Shown here: one piece after another, positions 35,108-45,833 of the stretch
Layout of the letters: the number at the start of each line of letters is the position of its first letter
How positions within the stretch are numbered: position 1 is the first letter of the stretch
Origin: Echinostoma caproni
Taxonomy: Eukaryota; Platyhelminthes; Trematoda; Plagiorchiida; Echinostomatidae
Assembly (NCBI GenBank): GCA_900618425.1
Contig: UZAN01042435.1
Span: forward strand, 1 to 48,381
DNA: 48,381 nucleotides
Reading direction: 5' to 3'
The notes under the pieces: generated by a model
Database searches by the model: none
What the model was told of the DNA's origin: nothing
The model's input: the letters and a program-made list of their open reading frames with translations, nothing else
Position numbers and translations under genes: made by a program

Positions 35108-35378
35108 AGGGTGGAAAACCTATGCACTTACCTCTCCAGCTGCGCTAGCATTATTGGTCACAAGAATATCTAGGGAGGGCAAGCAGTCAAATTCAGATAT
35201 TTTTTTCCCATCTAGTTTAAGGCCGGACTAGTTGACACAGTTTTGCAGCATCAGTTTGTACTTCGAAGTTGCCAACTGCAGTGCACACTGAAATAAGTGA
35301 CAGATCTGTCAAGTGTAGTTTGTATTAGAAAAACGCGGTAGTCATTCACAAAATCTAAATCTCGCACCCTTTCTTCAG

Positions 35379-35652
35379 CTGCCCATTTAATGAAATATTT
35401 TGGAGAGGACCTATTACATACTCCAATATTTCGACTATGATGGAATTGAACGCAAAAAGTGAATTATCTCTCACTCGACAACCATCTTGGCTGGTAACGG
35501 ACGACCGCTTATTTCACCATGAACCCTCAAATGAACGGCAGTATATGGTTACATTAAATAATCCCTCGGTGGTTTCTGCAGTCGTTGGGAGCTGTCATCT
35601 TAAAACTATCAGGAATTCACCTCAAGATGATGAAATATACTCCCACGAACAG
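35379..35652 (+). CDS. Possible exon inside receptor intron 2, unknown
   Basis: A good acceptor (CCCTTTCTTCAG ending at 35378) starts a 91-codon stretch open without interruption to GAACAG/GTTTGT at 35652/35653 (phase 0; donor only moderate). An in-frame ATG pair lies at 35434-35439. The peptide is hydrophilic with no recognised domain. It is on the same strand as the receptor but cannot be inserted between exons 2 and 3 without breaking the TM3/TM4 join, so if real it belongs to another transcript. Confidence 0.2.
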
Positions 35653-36464
35653 GTTTGTGATTAAGTGCATGAGTATATTGTCTCTTATCTTGAAAATATT
35701 TGGGTAAGCTTCTCAGGCCCAGCTGCTTTTCATATTCTATAAGATACTCTAAATGAGCAAATCAAATTTGCCACTACTCTCACGTTACATTTTAATAAAC
35801 ACATACTTAGGAAACATAAACTTTGAAATGGGTTTCAATGTAGATGTAAATTTTTGGGTAACTGGTTGCCAGTGCAATACTGTATGAACTCCACTACTCT
35901 GCCTACTCGGGAATTTCTTTTATTAGGAATCTTTTGGCTCTCTTAAGAATAAACATTAGTTACTCCAGGTATATCAAGTCGTTTAAGCCTATCGATTCCT
36001 TGTACCTTCCTTTCTTTCTAAAACTATTTACATTAACGGTTCATTCTGAATGATGCGTTTATCACCCTTGGTGTTTACGGATAGAGACATGAAGCACTGT
36101 CATGCTTGTAGGGCCTATTGTTAAACGCTGCTTGAGAATAAAAAAGCTAACATTACTGTTATAACCATTAGTAAAAGGAGCTAATATGGAGTTATTGTAG
36201 ACGACGATTGAGAATATATTACTGAAGATTCTAATACATTGTGAAATTATTCTGTACAATCAATTGAATACCTTACAGCATATTGTATTATACAGTATTA
36301 TAAATGACTTGTGTAGACGACTGTGCCTACATTTCAGTCAAAAAATGTGTTCATTGTCACAATGGGATATGAAATGAAGCCAAAATTCATATACAACAAT
36401 GATGAAACTTGATTAGTTTATCATCTTTGCAAGTTTAAAATTAGTTCGTTACGAAAGTTTCACT

Positions 36465-39200
36465 GAGTCAGTGAGTATACAAGCCAGATAGGGTACCTTT
36501 GAGTAGCGACAAATGTTTACACGACACAGCAAGCAGCGAAATCGGGATTGAGTGGATGACTGGGGTCACTGAGTATATTTTGAGCGAAGTCCTCACATTA
36601 AGTGATATACAAATTGCACAATTTTGTAACCAGTGTTCAAAGGAATAAGAGAAACACGGCTGATAATCTTTAAACCGCGAAATACAGTAATGAAGTCCTT
36701 CATAAGTAGACCAGGGAAAATAAATAACGGGTGAACAATAAATTATGATAGGAAAAATGCAATGATAAATAAAGGAACATACAGTTTCATGCCTCAATCA
36801 AAATTGTCGTAGTTTGCGTATTTGAAAAGATAAGCGACGCAGTCTGCCAACACAAGCAAGCACATGATAGGATCACCGTAGATTGCTATCTATGGTGACT
36901 CCTGGGTATTTCGTGGTATGTGTTCTGGTGATGGGTAAGGAATTGATGACTGAGGGTTCCAGGGATATTCGGATCAGGAAAAAGCATTCAGAACATTTGG
37001 AAGTATTCAGCCAGAGACCGGAGTGGTTCAAAAATGATTGTATTTGGATCGAATTGCGGGAAAATTATTCCATGTTTGATTGGTTTGAGATGGCTTGACA
37101 TACGACCACATTATTAGCGTACGTGAGGTTCTTGGTTGGTGGGATTGAGGGTGTCACTGATGAAAGTGGAAAATAGGTAGGGGGAGAGCACAACACCTTG
37201 AAGTACTCCAGAATTATTCACCAACGGTTTTGAAGCAGTACAATTTGCTTTCGTTCTTTGGATCTTTCCTATGAAATAATCTTTCAACCATGACAACAAG
37301 TTGGTGGGGCGACCAAATGTTTCTAACGTTTGCAGGAGGAGAATCGTGGAACGGAATCGAAAGCCGAGGAACAGTCAAGGAAAACAAAACGAACCGACTT
37401 TTGAGAACTATCTAAAGATTTGCAAATAAGTGCATCATTGAAGAGACGGCATCCAAAATGCATATACTTGACTTGTACGCAAACTGGAGGGGGTCGTCGG
37501 GAGCAATAATACCAGATTGCAAGCGGATGAGAAAAGCGCACTCTTCAAGTTTAAGTCCAGAGGAGGTGATGGCAATAGGACGAAAGCGTTTAGATAAAAT
37601 GCTAGATGAAGAGGCTTTAGGAATGGGAACAATGGTGAACGGTCTCCAGGAATCCGGAATGAAACATGTGTAAATTGATTGGTTAATAAGGGACGTAAAC
37701 ATCCCTGTAACTGAACCAGCGCCATATTTGAGCAATGCCGAAGATAAACCATCGGAGCCTACTGCGTTCGTGGTTTTCGCATTATTGAGGAGATGATAGA
37801 ACTCCTCATGGGTGACCGAGTATATGGTAGATAGGTGATCTGTGAGGTACGGAGGCAGGAGATTATTCAGAGGATAAATGAATGCAGCATTGAGGTTGTC
37901 TACGTCAATAATCTTGTTTGTTGTCGGTTTCTTCTGTCCAAAAAGCGATCTGATCCTTTGCTATCTCCATATCCAGCCCCCAGAACGTCCTCTGCGAATG
38001 AACCATTCGGTCTTTTGATCTCTGCCTTGATTTGCATTGTGAATTGTTTGACAGTGGCTGTTTGATACATCTTGAACGCTAGTTCTTTTAGTCTTCTAAA
38101 AGCTTTTAACCGCGGAGAGAATACTCTGCCAGTGTGAACAAAACCTGTCTCCAGAGGCCAGCATAGATTGAAAATCACGTTAGCTGTTCCCGTAAAATGT
38201 TCAACAGAACAGGGAAACTGTTGAACGGAAAACCATGAGAATATAATAGAGCGAGATTTTCTCAGGAGAAGGAGTCCGTTGGTATAAAGGTTCCGAATTC
38301 TGATGTGCATTTGTTTTGTTTGAATAAAAGTGGGGTATGCTAAGCGAGAGTAAACGTTTGATCTAAGACACGGGATACAGTGATCACCAGACGAAATTGG
38401 CGCCTTCAGTTTGAGAGAGAATATATTAAGGTGATTAGTAATAAACTTGTCACATATAGCATTTCCTTTGGTGGGCGTTAAAGAGAGATCGGGCAGACTG
38501 AAAGAAATTAAAGAGTCGGCTGATCAGTGAGTAAAATCACCGACAATTAAAATTAAATTATCGTCCATTAAGGGAACAATGAAAGGAATAAATGCATCGT
38601 AGAAGGAACTAATTTCAATTTGTGAGCAATTAGGGGCAATGCATAGGTTTCTAATAATTGTGCTCCAATAAGGGGAAAACCTAAAACATGAAACATCAAA
38701 TCAGTCAATACCATAAGAGGAGAAAGCAAACAGCGGTTCGGACTTGTCGCACCAACTGGAGTTAATGTAGGTTAATACACCGCCTCCAGACTTATTTTTT
38801 CCTCTTTCTCTCTCTTGTCGAAAACTTTTCAAAATCAGGTATGTTGACCAGTGAATCGTCTATGTTTTTGTTGAGCCATGATTCATGTATGCATATCGCA
38901 CACATGTTTGTGTGCACGCGATGTGTTAATAGATCCGTGAATTCAGCCTGTTTGCTAAACAGAGAGCTAATGTTGGAACTGATTAATGACGGAACCGTCA
39001 TCTTCACAGGAGGAATGTTTGCTAGTGCAGTCTGACACCCGGCACGCTTNTTAAGTTTCTTGCTCCCTGCAGAAAATCCAGTAAGGGCAGAACCATGTGA
39101 GTTGGATAACAGAGAAGAATAATGAATATCCTTTAGCCGTAGTAATAATTCCCTGTGATACGAACGTCGAAAGAACATGGCAGACACCATGTAATACATT
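36465..39200 (-). mobile_element. CR1-like non-LTR retrotransposon, long but inactivated (EN and RT)
   Basis: Minus-strand fragments give most of an ORF2. The endonuclease spans about 39000-38330: CAICIHESWLNKNIDDSLV, GGGVLTYINSSW, LILIVGDFTH (equivalent to GDFN) and ISSGDHCI (the SDH motif). A linker follows at 38310-37900 (FRRLKELAFKMYQTA). The RT then reads IPDSWRPFTIVPIPK and RFRPIAITSSGLK (37735-37590), FLDCSSAFDSVPR motif A (about 37370), NSGVLQGVVLSPYLF (about 37190), motif C now YANN (37110-37121), and KYPGVTIDSNLR (about 36890), with the C-terminal IIYCSPVIYFP near 36735. Multiple stops and frameshifts interrupt it. One N sits at 39050. ORF1 is not recognised. Confidence 0.9.
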
Positions 39201-39884
39201 CAATGCAACAGTGAACACAAACGTAGCGTAACCAACCGAAGGGCGGGCATGGCACTAAACAAATTGACACAGTCTGAGACACTAACAAAGTAGTTTTATC
39301 ATTCACTAAACAAGTCGTTTTGAAATGAGGCATTAGTAAATGTTGGCCGGAATATTTTGCGTGAGGGGACCGAAAGTGAACAAATTAGTGTCTTGGTCGT
39401 AACGCCCAACACGGTTTATAACAAAAACCAAAACAAATGTAAAAATGTTAGAACTGTTTCCACTAATTTCATGTTGAAAAAAAAATTATTTATAAGCAAA
39501 TAGCTTATAAGGACGACCAGTCTATCTGCTTGGAGTTCGATTGGCGCTGTGTACGGATGTTCAGATTAGCCACGACGAGAAATAACCAATAACAAACGCC
39601 CGGGTGGTGAACTTTCAATCCTTTTGGAGGGCCTATTGGAAGGTTAGTTACCACGTGGACATTACGCAACCTGTGGGGTAGCCGTGCTTGTGCAGACGTA
39701 AGTGCGTACGGTTCTTACACGGGTTGACTGAACCAGACATCAGTGAGTATCGCGTGGCTTTGCGGATTGTAGACTAGGGGGCTTCTATATAATTGAAGCA
39801 AATTTGGACTAATCCATTTGATTGTTCACAGACCCTGGGCATTGTGGATAGTTTGCGATATTTGTTTCACTGCTTGGATCTTTG

Positions 39885-39965
39885 ATTCCCTGTCAGGACT
39901 CGAACCGCGAACATTCTGGTTGGGATTGTAAACCCTAACAACCGAGCTACACGGTCAAAAATGTG
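39885..39965 (-). repeat. tRNA-like SINE head, second family
   Basis: On the minus strand an A-box TAGCTCGGTTGTTA (plus 39936-39949) and a B-box GGTTCGAGTCC (plus 39897-39907) sit at tRNA spacing, but the acceptor and T stems do not pair fully, so a functional tRNA is unlikely. A hammerhead-like core on the opposite strand begins only a few bases from its 5' end. Confidence 0.6.
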
Positions 39966-39967
39966 TG

Positions 39968-40011
39968 CCTTGCTGACGATTACCAAACAGGACGAAACAG
40001 CTGTCCTGTGC
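39968..40011 (+). ncRNA. Hammerhead-like core, degenerate
   Basis: CTGACGA (39973-39979), then GGAC (39990-39993), GAAA (39994-39997), stem III CAG/CTG (39998-40003) and the GTC cleavage triplet (ending at 40005) are in hammerhead order. However, the 5' strand of stem II reads TTAC rather than GTCC, so two of four pairs fail, and the stem I strands (ending TTG; starting CTGTG) hardly pair. It is a decayed relative of the ribozyme at 10556-10610 and probably inactive. Confidence 0.55.
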
Positions 40012-43000
40012 TCTTTGTCGATCATCGAAAACCTCCAACTTGTGTAGAGTTCTGTTGTGTGTAGATAATTGATGCTATCTATATGTATGTAGGTATCGGT
40101 GAGAACGTAGTAACAAGTTTGTGAGGTGATAACTGAGCTCCATCCGATCAGTTGACACAACTGGAGTCGATGTTGATGAACAGAGGCTCAATAATTAATA
40201 GATCTCTGTGAGGCCCAACTTCTGTTTAGAACAATCGTTTATTCCGAAGTCCTTAGATCTTTCAGCATGAGAATGTAAAGCAATTGATGACTCTCCCTCA
40301 GATATCAGACGCAAAAGCAATTACAAATGAACTAACAACGAAACAGTTCAATCAAAATGCCTCAATGCCTGATGTTTACAGTACGCCATGATTCTAATCG
40401 GCTGATGATTCACTGACACTGCGCTTGATATATTGAGTTTTGAGAAGAAGAATTCTCGGAATCGGAAATTGTTTACCAATAATGCGGTGATGATGATCAG
40501 CTTCTTGTTTTTTTCAAATGTTTTATCCCATTTGAATGCAAATAATAAATTAGTTTTCTAATATTTGTCCTAGACAAACGAATTCGGTGGTAACTGAAAT
40601 TTTGACGATAATTCACCTTTTAAATGTCAATCGTTTCTTCGGAGTGAGGGTGAAAATGGATTATGCTCAACAAAGGTAGTATAATTGGAAGGACAGAATG
40701 TAGATAACCACCGAATTAAATGCTACTTGCATAAGACAGAGATACTAGAATAAAAATAATATACGTTTTCTTATTTCACAGAAACACAAGTTGAAAAAGT
40801 TGTGTCCGTATGAAAACATGATTTTTGTTTTGTTTTTAACCTCGCAAGCAGTTGAACATTGAAAATCACAGTGGCTAATTAGCAAACACTAAGTCTGCAA
40901 ATTATCAGTATAACTGATCCCGGAACCATTGGGTGGAAGTAGCGCGCCAGATGCATTACGTTTACAAATAATCAACACATGTGCGACCGATAAAAATGCC
41001 GGAAACCAGAATGCTTGGGAAAGGAAACAGAAGAACAGAGAAACGCGTACAGATACCAGATGCAGAAAATTCCACTAGGCTTCTCTTTCGAGGTTTCCAA
41101 AAGGACCTACGGCTTCACATGGATTGTCAGTGTGTTTGTCAACCATCATGCATGGCTTGTTCATCCTAAATAATATTAGGCTGGAGCGAATCGAAATTGT
41201 CTCAGTGTGAAAAAAACCTTGTTTTACATCCCGCAGCTGGCAAGGATAAAAAGAGTCATCCCTCCAGCGTTGCTGGTTACGAGGACAAAAAGTCATGTTT
41301 TCCCGGAACATAGCTTTATGTACATCAACAGATACACTGTTTGGGGAAATTCGCCTACCAAAATATGGAGTGTGTTATTCTTTGAAGAACCAAGGGAGAT
41401 ATTTTACTTCGTGTGAAATCATTCTATCCCATTTTACCAGAATTACAAACGACATACTTCTTTCTATACAGTCGGTGAAATATTTTCTTAAAAAGATTGA
41501 ACGCTTCATGAACAAACATAAAATAACACAGGGATACCTTGCTATCTAACAAATTCCATGGTTATGACTCCAATGTTCACGAAATCCACTTTGGTATTGG
41601 CATCGAAGCTTCAAGCTTTTCCATAAAAACTATGAAATCATTGCTCACAATCAACAGTGTATTTATTTACCAACTGAATGATTTTGCTCAAACGTTTATT
41701 ATTTTCCGCATAATTACGTAACACAGCGAATGGGCCCCTGTGTGAAGTTGACTGAGGTTAGACGCATCTAGCCCACAACGCCGAATACAGAATCATCATC
41801 ATGATTCTTCCAGGCTTGCTCATCTCGAATCCACTCCATAAGTTCCAATCAGATTTGCGTTGTCTAACTCACATATATATATATATCTGAGTTGAAACTT
41901 TGCGCAAAACAAATCACGCTAAAATAGCCTCTGTAAACGTTGTCTTGGTTCGGGTAAACTTGGAATATCGCATCCGCAGTCTGATCATGTTTTCATAAAA
42001 CAATTTTCTTGTTGAATACCTGATTTTCCTTAACTGTTTTAATTTAATTGATACGCATTGCAAGATTGGTAGATATTTTGGAACTAACTAAAAGAACAAG
42101 GCCAAATCGGAGCATTTGTAGATGCACCGTATTCCTTCGTCCTCAAGTTTATGTTGACACCATCAATGGACAATTTTCCCCGTGAACCTAATCCAGCAGC
42201 ATTATTCATCTTATCCAACAAATTCTGTTCGAGGTTGGCAGCAATCGTCAAACAGTAAAAGTTAAAATGCGGAAGACTATCTGCGCTAGTAGTTGCATTA
42301 AAGCACTGCCAATTTTTTCAGATGCAGAATTACTCGTCTTTGTGTGTCATTATGTGAGCGTTTATTGGCGTCAAGGCCACCTTATTCGCTGCCATAATTG
42401 TGCTAGAAGTTGAATTTGTGGTCCTGCAACCATCGCTAAATATTGATGCTGGAAGAGCGCAAAAGCTAGTGGAACGGTATTGTTCATGTATGTGCCCACA
42501 GACATTTGTGCGTTCCATTTTTTTCAAGAACTTTATTGCACCTCTGAGTTTCGCTTTGGTTCATTTGTAGAGGCGATGCTTGGCAGGGACCTGGATGCCA
42601 GAGCAGATTGCATATTCTAAACAAAGAACTTAAAAGTAGCAAACAATTGTGTGAAATGGTTATGTACGTGCGCATATCTCTTTTCAACATGCGAAAAGTA
42701 GCTATCGTTCAGGGAAACAGGATTACTCCGATAAGACAGTTTATCGTCAGCTATGCAGTTACTTGTCTCATTTTGCACAGTTACCAACAAGTTGTGAGAC
42801 ATTACCGAGCAAGATGATCACGAGTTTGTTTCACTGTCCCACCCTTATTTACAAATCTGGGTCTATTTGCTTGAGTTTTGATAACCACGGGATACTTGTG
42901 AACACAGCGTAGACCAATACACGTGCATTATAGCGTGAGTGACTTGCCTGTAGTTTTGACGTCGCACAGCTTCTGTCTGGACCGCACAACGTCTAATTGG

Positions 43001-44799
43001 CCGGCTCGTATCCCACCATGGTTGGCGTTATCCCGTAGGCTAGAGTCTTCACCATGAGTTCCATCTATCTATCGTGAAAAGGTGCGAAGAACCACTTATC
43101 ATTTGCCATGGTGTATAGAGCCCCTAACATATCCTTTATATTATCAAGGAGGAAAAGCTTCAACGTTGGTTAGTTCTTTTCAACAACCTGACCGATGTGA
43201 ATCCCTGGGAGGTTTTACAAATCCACTTCTACCGAGGAATAATGAGCTACCCTTGTCAAATTTTACGCTTAACCGTAATTAACCGCAGTTTCTTGTGTGC
43301 TCGACAGATCATTAATACTCCAGGTGGAACGGGATGCAGAATACAATTAGGAAGTCTTTTGGTTCCGTTATATAATCAATAATAATGCCATCATTTTTCA
43401 GCTCATTCAAACCTTGATGTTTCTTAAAAACCTTTGGTGAATATGAATGTTCATAGACGGATCAAGCGCATCCGAATTCGCTGCGTTTCATGCGATTCCG
43501 TCAATTTGCTTTCCTCAGGCTAGGCTAATTTCACCATGCACAAGCCACAAAGTACTCATAGCTCGAAGGATATTCAAACAACGTGCTCACAAATTAAAAC
43601 AAGGTGCGGGTGATTGAAGTTCAGGCAGGAATCAGTGTGAACCCGAAAAGTTCAAACCAATGTGACGCACAAACCAACAGTTCGGTTGCAATTAGCAACC
43701 AAGACCGGAACATATTTCCCTGGCTATTTATTTTTCTTTTCTTCGGAAACTATTGCTTCTACAGAGTTGTGTCTCACGGCTTGCATCAGACCATTTATAT
43801 TCAGTTAGAGGGAGCTATTGAAAAAATTGTTGGAATTTAACTCGAGGTTATCAAGCGAATCAGGCGCAAATTGATGCACATTGGAGATATTCATATTTAT
43901 TGTTCAAGATATGGAATAAATAATAATCTTTCGAAGAATTTTGATTCTCACGTGCAAATTAATTAAGCATTTCATACCAAACTGTAGTTTGATTCCAAAT
44001 AAACTTAAAGAAAATTATTGTAATTCAAATTAAATATTTTGCAGCTACTTTTCCTCTGAGTGAAAAGTCGCATAAGCATATTCAAATAAAGGTGAATATA
44101 TACCCTGTTTGCGGCTTCGAAAATTAAACTTATTCCATCGTTGGCACCAGGAACAAATTCATATGCAATTGGATGTAAAAAGTACTAATTCGGTCAATCG
44201 CTGAAGGGCTACTTTGCGTTACTGATATGAATTTGGTAGGTGCATGTTTCTAATTGAACTATGTCAGTGATTCTCTTTCAAATATGACCCACATTCATGG
44301 GCCTGGTGGTAGTCAAAAGCTCATGGTAATCGATGAGCAAACACTTCGGTCGCCACCAGTCTACTCGATTTTCCAAACTTCGATGTTAGCGCATCATGTC
44401 CTGAAGACCTAGAACGGCATTGGAGATTTTACCTTAATCCTAGATCGAACCCAGTATTTGCCCACGGGAAGGGATAGCGTTTCCATTGACATAAGAGAGA
44501 ACTCTTTCAAGGATTCTCCTTGCTCTGGTTTGCTTAGTGCTTTAGAATCCTTAGCAAAGGAACAATGAAACTGGGGCAGTCTTTGACCTTAAAGTGAGTA
44601 GGCAGACGATGGATCAACACTGCAAACACGATAGAAACAGACACACTCGTGATCACTACTGTTAGCCCACGGGGAGATACATTTTGGTAGTAGGTAGGGG
44701 GTTCAACGGTTTTGTTATTGGTTATGGTAGCAAATTGCAAACTAAAGCTGGGAATACATTGTTTGACTTGCAAATGAGGAAAACTGTCGTGTTTGCATT

Positions 44800-44880
44800 G
44801 TGGGATTCTAACCCACCCAGAGATATCTCGTACTTTATTGCGTAGTGCACGCTGTACGAGATGAGCCACGAGGAAACAGT
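44800..44880 (-). repeat. tRNA-like SINE fragment, decayed
   Basis: The minus strand has an A-box-like GTGGCTCATC (plus 44860-44869) and a B-box-like GGGTTAGAATCC (plus 44803-44814), followed by a pyrimidine-rich GTTTTCCTCATTT tail similar to the copy at 400-535. Confidence 0.4.
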
Positions 44881-44929
44881 AATCTCAGTGCAGCCTCATG
44901 ACTCTACTAGGTTAAGCGTGTTGCATAAA

Positions 44930-44990
44930 AGGTGTGTGGGGAGTGGGTACGTGCGTGGGTTCGAATTCCACTAAGGCTACTGGTTTCTTC
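44930..44990 (+). repeat. tRNA-like SINE fragment, decayed
   Basis: B-box GGTTCGAATTCC (44958-44969) is followed by ACTAAGGCTACTGG, the same tail as the minus-strand fragment at 275-325. Only a weak A-box is visible upstream. Confidence 0.4.
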
Positions 44991-45833
44991 ATATTCCAAA
45001 ATAAGTACAGCTAGTCAGAATCCGTGCAGGAATATGCAGATTGTAAAGTGGGTGAAAGACTCCCTGAATTCAAGTGATTCCCCTAACCTCTTCCCCAAAT
45101 GTTCTCGCGCCGAAAACCAATTTTGTATTTTTGTCATTTCATACAGCCTATATTGGATGTTGCCTACGACACATATCATAAAGTCTTATTGCCCCAAGGT
45201 GTAACATGCCTCTTGCAGCAATACAGTGGATTATGAACTCACCTTTCAGTTGCACTGATAGAAAGAAGAGTCCATCGTTAACATGATTAGGTGGCGCTTT
45301 TTGTTGTTGAAAGATAATTCCCATCAAAATCCTAATCTTAAATTTATTTAAACAAACTCTTACGGTGTTTGTGACTGAACTTAGCCACACAAAACAATGC
45401 TTTTATCTTCGCTCAACACCGAGGCATTAGTTGATATTGTTACGGATTATGTTTAAAATGGTATTACACCACTACTATCTATTATGTAGCAAATACTACA
45501 ATGTTTTCACACAGTCCCACACTTTTCTGGGTTATCTAATTTCACCTTGTAGAATCGAGCACAAATTTTATTGGATATTTTTATCATTTGATGGCTTTTC
45601 ATTCAATTCTATGATTTTTTCAGTTGATAGTGAGATCCAAGTTTTAGGAATCCCAATGAAGTGCTTAGGTTTAAAACTTGGAGGTAAATAGAAATGAAAA
45701 TCATATTCAGAAGACAAGAAACAATTTGGTTGTCAACATTGACCGTTCAAAATAGGTGATAAACAGATGCCAATAAATATTTTCATGAATGAATATCAAC
45801 GCAGTTATTTTTTCATTTTACACACGTACCCAG

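Larger units (their letters stand above)
27095..45833 (+). other. Receptor intron 2 (18.7 kb), repeat-rich
   Basis: It runs from GTAAGT at 27095 to TACCCAG ending at 45833. It holds a mariner remnant (28034-28517), a GC-rich island (30275-30600), a Penelope-like RT fragment (30945-31680), a nearly full-length dead CR1-like LINE (36465-39200), a hammerhead-like core (39968-40011) and SINE fragments. Other stretches (28520-30270, 31700-34690, 40015-44790) show only short unsupported ORFs and small AT-rich simple repeats such as (AT)n at 41872-41887. Confidence 0.85.

Noticed and set aside
36883..37098. Plus-strand ORF of 71 codons
   Set aside because: It is antisense to the reverse transcriptase of the CR1-like LINE, which explains its open frame.
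39885..39965. Genuine tRNA gene on the minus strand
   Set aside because: Promoter boxes fit, but acceptor and T-stem pairing fail.
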